Shown: positions 47,701 to 58,426 of the stretch, piece after piece
Position numbering within the stretch: position 1 is the stretch's first letter
Layout of the letters: each line of letters starts with the position of its first letter
Source of the DNA: Patiria miniata
Taxonomy: Eukaryota > Echinodermata > Asteroidea > Valvatida > Asterinidae
DNA length: 64,000 nucleotides
Assembly: GCF_015706575.1 (NCBI RefSeq)
Contig: NW_024037058.1
Location: 7,565,806-7,629,805 of the forward strand
Direction: 5' to 3'
Position numbers and translations under genes: made by a program
Notes under the pieces: model-generated
What the model was told of the DNA's origin: nothing
The model's database searches: none
The model's input: the letters and a program-made list of their open reading frames with translations, nothing else

Positions 47701-48270
47701 TGCCTTTGGGCAAGGCACATTGTCACTCATTGTTTCTCTCCACCCAGGAGTAAATGGGTACCTGTGAGGGCAGAGATAGTTGTGGTTGATTTAAGGTGCT
47801 TTGCGCCGAAATGGCAGCATCGAGCTGTATACTCCCCAGGGAGCTGATATTGTATTTGGAATGTTTCATTGGCCCAATGAGCAGGGTAATAATGATGTAG
47901 CGCCTTGAGCACCAATAATGGTGGATACGTGTGCTTTATTAATACCCATTATTGTTATTAATATTTCAGTCATATTTTTGACCATGAAAATCATCAAATT
48001 TGATGTGACTCACTCCACAATGCAAACCTTCTTATCTTTATGTTAAGAAACTGAGGGTTTGAATGTTAAAAAGAAGTGAATTTTCCATTCATATTTAGTA
48101 ATCACCAGACAGTTGTCCATGCCCATCAGAGCGCTTGCCAGCACACTTTCTACCACAAGAACCACAAGCCCAGCCCCACCCCCGGTATCCCTTCACGAGA
48201 CGACGCTGCATTCTACATCCAGAATAGCTGCAAGGAGTCCCTTAGAGAACACAACATCCACTTGCTGTGA
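35791..48270 (+). CDS. HPS4: HPS4, BLOC-3 complex subunit (Rab32/38 GEF)
   Basis: With HPS1 it forms BLOC-3, the exchange factor for Rab32 and Rab38 in lysosome-related organelle biogenesis. Thirteen exons: 35791-35807, 36473-36569, 37511-37654, 38268-38375, 38840-38971, 40692-40786, 41740-41809, 42337-45015, 45798-45911, 46601-46675, 47089-47146, 47379-47487 and 48099-48270. All are GT/AG and phase-consistent, giving about 1289 residues. Residues 1-221 are the N-terminal longin region (FFVYDHSVIKKE, LYKLRKLKVA, LLAGCILYK, LCTQLTPEL). Next comes VRIMSVYVTQQQYKQL, then a long acidic, serine-rich, probably disordered middle to about 1114. Residues 1115-1289 are the conserved C-terminus (AYNFMHFDNEQKLLEG, ending SLREHNIHLL; the human protein ends LLKHGVNLL). 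Human HPS4 has 708 residues, so the middle is much enlarged. The exon 6 acceptor was chosen because LLQWLKGQPSLLAG aligns without a gap to the human protein. An AATAAA lies at 48748. Confidence 0.93.
37101..37228 (-). mobile_element. tRNA-like element inside an 18 bp inverted repeat
   Basis: It lies in HPS4 intron 2. On the minus strand 37190-37119 is tRNA-like, with a box A-like start GGATAAATCAGTTGGTAGAG, an anticodon stem CCGGA/TCCGG and box B GGTTCAAGCCC. The acceptor and T stems do not pair properly and position 33 is C, so it is not a working tRNA. It is enclosed by TTGAACAAAGAAATTGAC (37101-37118) and its near-complement (37211-37228; 17 of 18 match). Confidence 0.65.
39000..40690. other. 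HPS4 intron 5, no further feature
   Basis: AT-rich intron with a patch of GATCTTGA-type motifs at 39550-39870 and a G run at 40387-40398. No exon or mobile element is recognised. Confidence 0.5.
41090..41335. mobile_element. MITE with ACCCTGCTGAATCCAACA ends
   Basis: The left end, ACCCTGCTGAATCCAACAAG, and the right end, CTGTTGGATTTAGCAGGGTA, are inverted repeats. The interior repeats GTTGGA-type motifs in both directions. A related piece follows at about 41650-41705 (GCTGAATTCAACAAG to CTGTTGAACATTG). Both lie in HPS4 intron 6. Confidence 0.65.
41989..42176. mobile_element. Foldback MITE in HPS4 intron 7
   Basis: 188 bp with perfect inverted ends GTTTATGGTGTAAATCGAGG and complement. The core (GTACAAAACCAATGACAGCT, then GTTGCAAAAAAGT) matches the element at 29556-29724, but the ends are different. 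Non-coding. Confidence 0.8.
42664..42960 (+). repeat. Three tandem 99 bp units coding for 33-residue repeats in HPS4
   Basis: Three in-frame units within exon 8 (residues about 331-429). Each begins STSKSSRPSSRSESPWEDSK or STPKSSRPSSRSESPWEDSK and ends around SPSWMA. The first two are nearly identical at DNA level; the last ten residues of the third differ. The units are serine/proline-rich with basic and acidic pairs and likely disordered. Spread by unequal exchange is the simplest explanation. Confidence 0.93.
45016..45600 (+). other. Possible alternative HPS4 3' end in retained intron 8
   Basis: If the GAG/GTAGTT donor at 45016 is not used, exon 8 stays open for 21 codons (VVNNTSRLSFDHLLNPTESN and one more) to TAG at 45079-45081. 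An AATAAA stands at 45585-45590. The end CTGAATCCAACAGAATCTAA resembles the ends of the MITE at 41090. Such an isoform would lack the C-terminal 175 residues. No transcript evidence is available here. Confidence 0.35.
46068..46404 (+). mobile_element. TTAA MITE, copy 5 (internally deleted)
   Basis: 337 bp in HPS4 intron 9, with TTAA at 46068-46071 and 46401-46404. It keeps both ends and the inverted pair CTGGTTCCCAGACC / GGTCAGGGAACCAGACTA. About 190 bp, including the central palindrome, is gone. Confidence 0.8.
47606..47965 (+). mobile_element. tRNA-derived SINE in HPS4 intron 12
   Basis: A tRNA-like head (box A-like GCATCGTGGTCTAAAGCC, box B-like GGGTTCCAGTCC) is followed by a body with TTGGGCAAGGCACATTGTCA, TCTCCACCCAGGAGTAAATG and GGTACCTG. 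The body ends in a TTATTA-rich tail. This head-body arrangement is typical of SINEs in marine invertebrate deuterostomes. About 360 bp, moderately preserved. Confidence 0.85.
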
Positions 48271-48329
48271 GTTTGGGTTTCTTTGATGTAAGTTGAATAT
48301 CATTTCTATGCAAAGAATCTTTGGATTTG

Positions 48330-48395
48330 AACCTGGGTCTGCAGAACATGATCATTGCACTCTACCAACTTAGCGATAGAGGATTTCAAATTACC
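48330..48395 (-). mobile_element. tRNA-like SINE fragment
   Basis: On the minus strand CTATCGCTAAGTTGGTAGAG (box A) and GGTTCAAATCC (box B) are separated by a poorly folding middle. It lies just after the HPS4 stop and may sit within its 3' UTR. Not a functional tRNA. Confidence 0.55.
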
Positions 48396-48779
48396 AGCCA
48401 AATTGAGGTCCACAGTTTTAAGCCATGAATGATATTTAAAAACTTTTCTTTTTCACAACTAAAGAGTTAACATACCGTTCTAATTAGCCTATTCAATTCC
48501 CATCAACCTAAAGTAAGTAAGCAAGTAAGAATTTTGCTGTAAGGCCTGGTCTTTTTGCAACAACAACATTCAAGCTGTGCACATATTAGTTCAAACATTT
48601 GGTTGTGCAGTCTTGGCTGTGATAGGTCAAAACGTTCTCAGACGTTAATCTTCCTGTTGGAAGCCTCCTGTTGGAATTCCAACTTAATTCTCCAAATTCC
48701 CTAAAAGGCTTAAAACCTACTGTGTTCATTTTACATTGTGTAAAATGAATAAAGTCAAAAACAAATTCTGTGATGCACT

Positions 48780-49364
48780 GTGGGTAAAGCAGAATTTGCT
48801 GGAAACAACTAATGCATTTTACATTCTTTCTTGCGCTTGAAATTCCTTAACTACTTTAGCCTTGAAATTTCCTTTCTAGAAATTAACAGATAAGTTACAT
48901 AATTATTAATAGTGTACAGCAGTTTGCAAGTTGTGGGACTCAATCAGCATTAACCTGAATGACAGTGTTTGCTTAATGTTTGTTTGACTATATGAAATAT
49001 ATGTAAACATTTTTCTTACCTACAAAAAAAGAAATCGTTTTTATTTTTATACCGGCAATAAAAATTATCTCAAATTTTATGCTTTGATGTTTAACCCGTT
49101 GTCTAGAATTTGAAGCGGTTAATATTATTACATTTTGGGGAGAAGGATAAACATGCCAGAGGCGTCGTGAGAAAAAAATGTGAATTTTAACTCCGTAATT
49201 CGCATGTAAATTATTACTGTAAATTGATGTAAAATTTCAATATTTAAATCTATGAAAATAACAAGAACTAGCATCTTTGTTTAAGTATATATGTTTATAT
49301 GTTAACGTCCACTACAGATTCTGCAAGCGCAATGTACAATGACTTTATATGAGATATTAAAATA
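48780..49364. other. AT-rich spacer, no gene seen
   Basis: AT-rich sequence past the HPS4 poly(A) signal. Nothing is recognised. Confidence 0.5.
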
Positions 49365-49709
49365 TTAAAGCTATAGTCCATCATTTGTAATTTGTGCATT
49401 TTGTTCGTTTGAAGCAACAAAAGAGTTCAAAATCTAATGAAGGATACTGAGCAACTAACCTGATGAAGTTTCAGCTAAGCTTCAGCTGTATATTCCGAGA
49501 AAAACAACATTCTAAGATCTCAATTGCTTCTTAAGAATCACCGTTGGAAATGCCTTCTTTTGTTGATTACTTCAAAATGACAGCTTCCCAGAAAGAATAA
49601 TTTCACAGGGAGTTTAGTTCCCTTACTATCTTTCAACCAAGTTTGTTTTTCAACAATAACTACGCCAGTTACTTTTCGGATGGCTGCAAATGATGGACTA
49701 TAGCTTTAA
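49365..49709. mobile_element. Second TTAA MITE family
   Basis: 345 bp with TTAA at 49365-49368 and 49706-49709, and inverted ends AAGCTATAGTCCATCATTTG and CAAATGATGGACTATAGCTT. It shares the TTAA habit and a general layout (CCGTTGGAAAT, CAAAATGACAGC, then TTTCACAGG) with the AAGGGAATATACA family, so it is probably a distant subfamily. Non-coding. Confidence 0.87.
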
Positions 49710-50896
49710 AGCTATGCAATAATTACTTTCACAAAGTGAGTTTAATATCCTATACGATCATTGTAACGACTGAAATTTGTAATTTTATTTCTTCATTGTA
49801 ACTGTCAACACATCCAAACTATTTTAATATTGTACAGGCCTATTACAAAGTTAATTGGTAAAACCCTTAGACTAATAGGAGTGACAGAGGATTTGAAATG
49901 TACATGCAGCAAAGAGATAATGAGATACTGCCATTTTGGACCTCTGCCTCAAATAAAATGCTAAATAATCAAAAAATTGAATAAGAGTTTACATTACATT
50001 GTGAGGTTGTCTTTTGTGGGCCACAGGTTTCTGAAGTCCGTACCTTAGTGACAAAAGTTTCGTTGCCATGTTCGCACTCCGCCTTACCGTAACTGCAAAA
50101 AGAGAGGGGAACAGATGAAATGTTATTTGGTCTCTGTCAATTCAGCGCATTTTAGGATGCCATCTGATGGCGACGCTGTTTTATAACAAGCTGCCACTGG
50201 TTATTTTGTCATTGAATCTGACATCTGTCGAACAAAGAGTAAATTTAACAGTGTTTTAATTTTCTGCTTAATGTGACTGCATTTTTTACGCCCATGAGTT
50301 TAAGAATTACCAGAACACCAAGTGACACACTTTACAATGTGTTTGCATGAAACACTTTACAATGTGTTTGCATGAAAATGTTCAGTATTTTGGTTTCATT
50401 TTGGAAAGATTCCCATATCTGGCCATCACTAATTTTCCCTTCAGTGACCTGTCGGCCATCAGAAAGTGATAATATGTCCTAAAAAGTCAAATTTAGCAGG
50501 GAAAATATTGAATTATTTACTAAGGAAACACTTAGAAATGTTAAGACCAGTCTCATATGGTTTGTGCACAAGGTGACAATTGATCGACAGAAATGGGAAT
50601 CTTTTTATTTTGATCCCATATTACATAATCACAATTCCACAATAAGAAATCATGGATGAATACTGGTGCTTTGTTTGCTGGTCTGAGAGGGCTAGTGTAG
50701 TGTCCTCTGTGTGCCTATCCATCGACTGACCATCACTTGTGAGCCGGGCTGTGCTTTCCTATAGGATTACCCCGTACCGATATAATGAATGAGCTGAATC
50801 TGGCCCAGGCCATGGACGAATGAACTGACGTGTAGAATTGTGTGTGAAAATATTTAAGCTGCTGCAAACTGCTCACTGACTGGATTGACCTGAAAT
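49710..50896. other. Spacer, no gene seen
   Basis: Moderately AT-rich DNA. A 21-base segment with ACACTTTACAATGTGTTTGC is repeated in tandem at about 50326-50370. No exon is supported. Confidence 0.5.
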
Positions 50897-51076
50897 ATAC
50901 AATTCTAAAAGTTTAGAGAGGCCTGATAGGCCTATATTTCGTCTTAATCAAAGACTTCGTCAGAGGCAAATAGCACATGGACACATGTTTGTTTCTCGTC
51001 CATGTGTCATTTGTCTCTGAAGAAGTCTTTGCTAAAGACGAAATATATCGGGCCTCTCTAACTTTTAGAAGTGTAT
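50897..51076. mobile_element. Foldback MITE with arms of about 85 bp
   Basis: 180 bp that is almost wholly palindromic. The left arm (ATACAATTCTAAAAGTTTAG onward, through CGTCTTAATCAAAGACTTCG) is complemented by the right arm (GAAGTCTTTGCTAAAGACGA onward) with scattered mismatches; the loop is near 50980-50995. No protein. Confidence 0.85.
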
Positions 51077-51341
51077 GTTCTTTGGGATCACGTTTTTATC
51101 TAGACTTCGTCTTGTGCAAATATGCATGGGTGTAAAACACAAATCGAATGAAAGATCAAACATTTAGGCAATTAACAGGGATACAGTCAAAAAGATTTGA
51201 ATGGGTGATTAAGCATAAGAGAGATATCGAAAGTTGGAGGATATTTTATCCAGAAGAGGCGATCATGGCCACTGTTTCTATGATTCCAGTCAAACATCTT
51301 ATTTGCATATTACAACATTAGAAGGAAAGAGGAAAGGATTG

Positions 51342-51683
51342 TAATTCGTCGGGTGCCCGGCAGAAGGGCATATGAGCGTTCTGACGCAAAAATCATTTTA
51401 AAGAAAATTGCATTGAAAGGTCCCATTGTTCCCCCGCGCGCATTTTGTATCCAATGCTCTCCTACACGTAATATAAATCGTACGAATGTGAAATTTGTCA
51501 CACGTATGAATCATAAGTTTTGGAACAACTATACACGTTAATTTCTGACGAAAATGTTTAAATCTCATTAAAATGGAGGCAGTTTTCAGCATATGCCCTT
51601 TTGCTGGGAACATTTTGGTCATTACGCGCTATTGCATAAGGGCATATGCACATATGCCCTTCTGCCGGGCACACGACGAATTG
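51342..51683. mobile_element. MITE with TGCCCGGCAGAAGGGCATATG ends
   Basis: About 342 bp with 32 bp inverted ends, nearly perfect: AATTCGTCGGGTGCCCGGCA and onward to GGGCATATG, and the complement at 51652-51683. The interior shows no coding potential. The superfamily is not clear because the target duplication is ambiguous. Confidence 0.85.
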
Positions 51684-52259
51684 TAGATACAGATTATGTT
51701 TCATCTGTGATCATTAAAATAACCCATCGTTTTCACATTTTTAGGCCGCGTCTACGTAGCCTGTAACAACCGTTTGTCCTCTGTTTATGCGACCTCCGAT
51801 CGTCAGTGATTATCTCTGTTGTAACTTGTAGTTTCCCCGAAGTTATGAGTTATTTGAAAAGTGAAATCGTCATGGGGTGGCATTATGTGTGTAACAGTTG
51901 TAACATGGATCTTTGGTTCAAAACTGAATTGCATTGGCGCGAAACGTCCAGTACAAAAAAAAAATCACTTTTGAAACCACGCCTTCTCACACCATTCTGG
52001 CTATACGGTCCTGGACTTCAATGGTAAAAAAAATCCTTTAAAAAGAAAGAGAAAGAAAAAAGTGCAATTTTAAAACGATCGTCTCCCGCTTGCCAGCTGT
52101 TGGTTTTTCGAAGCGGTTGTTCTCTCCGTACCACATCCCATCCCATCCCTCTTTCTAAACATCGCTTGTTGCATTCGACATCCGTCGCCCACAACTGTCT
52201 ACGGAGGAAGGACGGGCGTTGTTTGTCTGTCAGACGGCTTGCTTTTTTCCCGAGACGCT

Positions 52260-52990
52260 GCTGGTTTTCGGTCAAGAACGCAACCAGCTGCTTTTTTTTG
52301 TGGAGGGCAAAATATGGGGGGAATTAGGTAAACGAGTGCAAGTGGTTGCAGTGGTGATGATGACGATTTGAGAAAAAAATGCGTCATATTGGAGAGGTTT
52401 ACTCGCAGCTTTTGGGGTGTTTCTGTCAAGAGAAGTTACTTTTTGATGCTCAAAGGAAATGGTCAGTTTGTAAAACGTGATTCGGTCTTGATTTTTTTTC
52501 ATATTTGAGTGTTGACAATGTTACAACATAGCGATGTACGGTAATACATCTCAAAATATATGTCCACCTGCTTGTTTATTTTCAAAACGCAACACATCCA
52601 TTTGAAAAGGTGAAAAATTTGCACGGTTATGACACTTTAAAGAATAAAATCAGTACATTGAATAACAGCTGTTTCTAAACTTCATTTTTCTATTCATTAT
52701 ATTCTTAAGTTGTGGTTAAGTATGTTACAGGGTTTTTTCCGGGGATGCTGCCGGTTTTCGGTTTTGGAGTGCAAAATATGTGGGAAATTGGATAAAACAA
52801 TGCAAGTGGTTGCAATGGTGATGGCGATTTTAAAAAGAAACTGCATACTTCATAATGGAGTGGTGTAATTTTAACATCGCAGCTTTTGCGGCATTTCAGT
52901 CAGAGACGTCAATTTTGATGTTCCAAGAAAACGTTCAGTTTGTGAAACATGATGGTCTTGTTTTTTTTTTTGCCAAACCATGACGACTGA
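52260..52990. repeat. Old tandem duplication of about 250 bp
   Basis: 52260-52500 and 52735-52975 share order and wording (TGCAAGTGGTTGCAGTGGTG, CGCAGCTTTTG, TCAGTTTGTAAAACGTGAT and TCTTG before a T run). Between them, 52560-52710 resembles 61670-61820 (CATCCATTTGAAAA, GGTTATGACACTTTA, GTTTCTAAACTTCATTTT), so a dispersed repeat is involved. Confidence 0.65.
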
Positions 52991-52994
52991 ATGA

Positions 52995-55450
52995 AAACTG
53001 TTTTTGGAGTCAATTGAAATTATGTCGTCCCTTTATCATTAATTACTGCACCACTGGGTGCTAGGGGCTTGTGCTCTTGTCAATGCGTTGGTTGGTTGGT
53101 CTGATTGTCTGCATGTATGTGGGCGCGGCTGTGTTGTATTCCCTCAGTTTTGTCAGTCCGTTCCCGCCACGTGCTCTCAAGTTTTAAGCAAATTCTACAG
53201 ACAAGATGCTCACGTGTTCGCCATCCGAGGGTTGGCGTATTTGATTAATCATTAACTGAAAAGTGGCCAGCGTTTGCATGCAACAAAATGCGTTGTCATC
53301 ACAAATGGGCAATAATGAAAACTCGCGCGCATCATCGTGAAGGCATTGCAGCTGTTGCCCACGTGCCCCGTACTTGGACTTGGGCATGTTCCCTTATCGG
53401 TCCTATCAGCATTGACGTCAGCACCCGTGGTGACGGTACCCGGAGTGTTCCCGTTAACCGCATAATGCATGTAATGATTGATGACTTGGTACTGATAGCA
53501 TTGCCTGGGTGATTGACATAACACGACCATAACACCAATATTTAAGTGATGAATAAATATTGCGACGAGGTTCACGCAAGTCTTTCACATAATAAATTAT
53601 TGTACACGGCGTATACGTGCAAAAAAATGTATTATGTAGGCCTATAGGTATATTTTTATAGCGTGACTCATACGCAGCCATGTGTAACGACTATCGAACT
53701 ATGAATAAACGTATGCGAACTTCAAAACTTTACGAGGAAGTGCACCGACTTCAAGTTTATTATTAGAATGGTGACATAATCTATTCACTTATATATTTGG
53801 CCTACCACGGCCCATATAAGGCAAGTAAATCATACAGCGATAACGATTACTTAATCAGTCCGGTGCTTGAAGTTTGTTGGACTCCGAATTATGTCGGGGT
53901 AACAATCACACATAATATTGTACTGTTGCTACAACACAAAACAATGTGTTTTCTCGAGTGCATTAGCCGGTCGGGAAGATCAAATACATTTTTCATGTGG
54001 TTATCAGCCTTAAGCACCTGTCACATTCTGGAATTAGATTTCTGGAAATATGACAAATTGCTCTGCTTTGATCTATGTAATAATTACCAATGCCCGGGAT
54101 TTTGCGCGCCAAAAGTAGGGTAATCGGCACTATTGTATAGGGCAAACAAACTTTCAAGCCAGATTTAGGATGCAGGATTCGCAATGAAGATCTCTCTGTA
54201 AGAATTCTGTACAATATATTTGAGGCCAAATCGTTGTACTTGGCATAATGTAACTGCCTTATTACATATTGGGCATAAATTGTATGATATTGAATACCGG
54301 TACAAGAGCATGATTATTAATATCAGGTCTGGCTAAACGGGCACACGGAAGATCGTCTAATTTAATATTTCATATTGTTTGCTATTTCAAAGGACCAAAA
54401 GTTTGTACCTCATGTAAACTACATGTAAACGTATAGGCCTATATACATTGTATATCAGTTCGTGGTAAACGCGTTTTCAAGCCCAGATGGCCGCATCTCA
54501 CATTTGCTCCTTCAAGAAATGGAAGCCTGTCAGCAGAAATCGAGCAGGTCTCTACAGCTGGCCGTTGTGCACTGCTGATTGCTCGATATCGCAATGCAAA
54601 ACAAAAATATGTCGTTTTTATTTCAAATGGAAGGGTTGGGCATTTTAGGGAAAATACTATTGTTTACCCAGAGCAGGGAGTGTTTTATGGTTGTTAACCT
54701 GCAGAAATATACAAAGGTTCCTTCTTTAATGAAAGCCACACTTCTGACAAATATCAGTCCGCCATTAAGTTCGTTGACACATAGCGGAAGAGTGACATCT
54801 TCCAGTCTTAAAGGTAAAAACACACGTTTGCCTTTCTGATATATTTCGTGCTTATACATCCATCTATTCCTGAAATGCTAGTATATTTTACAGTATTACA
54901 CACGGTTTAAGATTAAATTCCTACCTCGCAGACCATTCATTAATACAACCAGCCGACAAGCCACCATTATTAGGCTCGATTCTGAAAACGAGAGTTAAAA
55001 GTTTCAACTCTGCCTTCCCTTCCACGCGGAGAAAACTGGTCATGTGCAGATGTTGGTACGGTGGAAAGTGTCAAAGTGGTGGTGGTTATAATGGTGGTGA
55101 TGCTGGGTGGTTAAGTGGTGATAGGGGCAGATGGCCCCTGCAGTTCAACATAGGTTACATTTTGACCGACTGACCAACCGACCCCTCCCATTTAATACTC
55201 ACAAACCTTTTTCAATCGCCAAACCATGGTCTCCTCTCAATTGTGTATAACTATACAAGCAGTGATCAAAATTCTGCCCGACACAAGTTAGAATCAGTAA
55301 GGCAGATATTAAGAACACCTTCTGCATATATTTTGCGGTCATCTAATGAGAGGTTAATAGTTCAGTATAGTGATCTACCCTTGCGTATCCACGCGAAACA
55401 CACCTAAAAAAATGGCATGTCATGCAAGGTATGTATATCAGTGAACGTTT
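52995..55450. other. Intergenic spacer, no gene seen
   Basis: No exon with both splice sites and an extended frame is found. 53040-53520 is somewhat richer in CpG. Frames of 70-108 codons on both strands overlap one another and look random. A GGTGGT-rich patch lies at 55070-55130. Confidence 0.45.
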
Positions 55451-55453
55451 GTC

Positions 55454-55975
55454 TTAAAGGGAATATACATCATTTGCTTTTGCTGTAATTTTCAGAAATG
55501 GATGGAATTGGGGGGTTGGAAATATAAAGCAAATATAGTTACACTGACTTTTTGGAGGTTTTGGGTTCGAAAATGCTATAAAAACCAAGAAAAACGATCA
55601 TTTTCCTGTAGTCTGGTTCCCTGACTCTATATAAGAAGAAACAGAGCAGTTTACATACATTGGGGAATTGTAAGGTCAGGGAACCAGTCTAGCTGGCTCG
55701 TACCCGTTCATAGGTTTGTAATCGATTGCAAACAAGTACAATGGTCAATTGGGGCCAGTATTTGAAAAAAAGCCAGTTGTTTCCAACGCTGATCGGCCGA
55801 TCAGCGTTGGAAATTGATACAAAAATACCACTTTTCTTGAAAATGACAGTATACCAGGTGCCATAATTTTACAGGATGCTTTAGACTGTCATTTACCAAC
55901 ATCCTATTAAGGTATTTCGCAAAAACTTGGTAGTTTTATTTTTCGATGTTTGCAAATGTTGTATATTCCCTTTAA
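55454..55975 (+). mobile_element. TTAA MITE, copy 6 (most complete)
   Basis: 522 bp, TTAA at 55454-55457 and 55972-55975. Three nested inverted pairs are visible. The first is the ends AAGGGAATATACATCATTTG and complement. The second is TAGTCTGGTTCCCTGACT near 55610 against AGGGAACCAGTCTA near 55678. The third is a perfect central palindrome, CCAACGCTGATCGGCCGATC and onward (55782-55809). No open frame. Copy 3 is nearly identical, so the family was active recently. Confidence 0.93.
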
Positions 55976-57495
55976 CATGGTGGTCTTAATTAAGCTTAGT
56001 GAAAACTCACAACTCAAATAAAACGATATTTTCAACAGAACATATTTTTTTTTCAGCAGAACCATGAGGGAAATTACAACTGCTGTGAAAACCGTGGGGG
56101 AAAAATGAAACGAAAGACAAGGAATGAAGAGTTTAAATGTAAGCCTCCTCTTAACATCACGATAAGTCTTCATGACCAGTGACATTCTGTGAGGAATTCT
56201 TGACCTGTTTAAAATTGACGAATTCTACCGAAAAAAAAATAATAATTGAGAGTTCATCGGCGCATTTGACGGGCGGCGGCGCGTATTACTATAGAAAAAA
56301 AATTTGAAAACACCGGAAATATGCCGATCGACATTTCAATAGTCATTGTAGCTTAAGCTTGTAAAAACTCTTTTTCTTCACAGGCTGAATAAAAATTGTT
56401 CGAATTCTTGGCGCCGTTTTGCTTACATTTATAAAAAACTGGGGGAAAATAGCTCTACTCCACCCCACCCCAAGCATTCAATGACTTTCGCCTATATTCA
56501 AGGCTGGATGGAAAGACGGTATAATGCATTCCATGCATAGCCATTTCTGTGTTGATCCCATACAATACGCAAGTTATTCCGAGCCACAGGACTCCTATTT
56601 AGCCCATTATTACCCATTCACCCATTTGTTATACATGTACTCTCTCTTGCTCCTAGCCCAACAATAATTTGTTGTTTGCGTATATGTCGCTTCTATCGGA
56701 CCATGAATAGAACTTGCAGCGCAGAATTCACGGCATTGCAGCACGTATAATAAAAACCCGCCACACTAAATGTACAATTAGGCTAAGATTTTTTAAAATA
56801 GAATTCTGGTATTTCTATCAACATTTTTTGCTGTTCCCAGAGAGCCAGAAGTGCCCTCTATGTACCTATCTCACTCACCGACCGTAATTGGGCCAAACAA
56901 CTTGATGACTTACTTTAAAATACCTCTTACTGACCAAATTGGTCACGGGCGAGTTTTAGGCATGTCTATATAGTACTGTTACCATAAAACATGTAGCACA
57001 ATTTTACGCCTGCAGAAGGAGCACTGCTCCCTCTAAACTGAAATAGAAATTGTTAAACACAAATGATGAAAAGCAAAAGAGAATGATTTCTGTATATAAT
57101 GATAATTTATGCAACCCATTTTCAAGGTCTTGATAATGAACCTTTAGGCTACCGTCGACCAACTAACAAAATGTGAAAAAACCTCAACTATAAGATCAGC
57201 ATTGCAAAAAGAGTTGTACCTTCGGATCAAGATACCCAAGATATCATTTAAAATGACTCACGTCCATTAACAGAACTAAGACATAAAATATGGGCTGTAA
57301 AATGAACAACAATGAAAAAAAATTGAAGCGTGAAGTCAGTTAATAATGTTCTGGGAGCTTGGGAAAAAAAGTTGGTTAACATTCACCATGTTCCATACAT
57401 TGGGCTTTTGAGACAGAAAAATGGGGGGGGGGGGGTGATTATAATGGCGTAAAAACTCGGCTGAAAGACAAATATTAAGTTTTCTTAGAATCCTG
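55976..57495. other. Spacer upstream of the nuclear receptor gene
   Basis: AT-rich with a G run at 57424-57435. No repeat or exon is recognised. Confidence 0.45.
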
Positions 57496-57497
57496 CA

Positions 57498-58059
57498 ATG
57501 TCAACCAAAAAAAGGAGTACTCGATATTTGGAGATAGCGGATGGTGGTATGGTATATCCAGGGGGCCGGAACCGACAGACCCCGCCCATTATAACGATGA
57601 CTCATCCAGCGCCACAACGGCTTAATGCTACCACCGTACAATCGGTACCAAGCACCGGGCAGTGTTTACCTATCAATTGCGTCAAAGGCCGGTATGCCTA
57701 TAGCAGCAGCGTAGAGCAGATTGAATTGAGCTCTAACGAGAAGCAAAAGAAAAATCGATCACGGGTAGATCGACTGTTAAATCGTACTTCGGTCCGAAAG
57801 TCCGAAGTCCTCGGGCAGAATAGAAAAGATTTGCCGGCCGAATGCGACGGACGAGAGAGGTGAACTACAGGGGAATCATACGGAGAGAGACGCTTGTGAC
57901 GGCTGGACGCGTGGTGTTCACGTTGTCCGTTGACGACTGACGATAGCAAGCCTTCTGCGGGTCGGAAGGCTGACGGTGTGTGATACAAGACTGTTCCATG
58001 TTAGGCACGGGACCGGTGCAAGTCATTCCGGAGCGTTGGGGCTGGACCCTAAACATGCG
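57498..58059 (+). other. Probable 5' untranslated first exon of the nuclear receptor gene
   Basis: A CpG-rich stretch in AT-rich surroundings ends at a strong donor, ATGCG/GTAAGT (58060). Its start is not defined. A frame of 121 codons from 57498 closes at 57861-57863 and resembles no protein, so the exon is probably untranslated. It would splice to the acceptor TTGTACAG at 58419-58426. An ATG at 58055 would then give a short upstream frame that ends before the main start. Confidence 0.45.
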
Positions 58060-58426
58060 GTAAGTTCAATCCATGTTTATTACCATGCATTAATTAATCA
58101 ATACATGTATATACATGTATACATGTGTCTCTAAGTGGGTGTCAAACATGGAGAAAATGGTGATTCTGAATTGTGTACATCACCCCACTAAAGTGTGCAC
58201 AGCTCGCGAATATATTATTCAAGCATTATAAACGCTCGTTATTATTTCGTGCATTGCCTATGCACTTTTCATGGTTTACGCAAGATGTTTTGTAACGAGA
58301 TGTTACGCAAATGTTTGTTTTCGCGTGGAAAAATTGGGGGAGAGGTGAACAATTCTAGTGTGTCAAAAGGATTCACAGGTGTAAGTCGATTATTCAGTCA
58401 AGAAAGGGGATAAGGTAATTGTACAG

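Noticed and set aside
48330-48395. tRNA gene (minus strand)
   Set aside because: The promoter boxes are there, but the anticodon arm does not fold; treated as a SINE fragment.
52018-52502. Overlapping frames of 70-85 codons on both strands
   Set aside because: They shadow each other, have no splice context and lie in a diverged tandem repeat.
57498-57863. 121-codon frame as a protein-coding gene
   Set aside because: No recognisable domain, and the exon continues to a donor 196 bases past the stop; better explained as a 5' untranslated exon.
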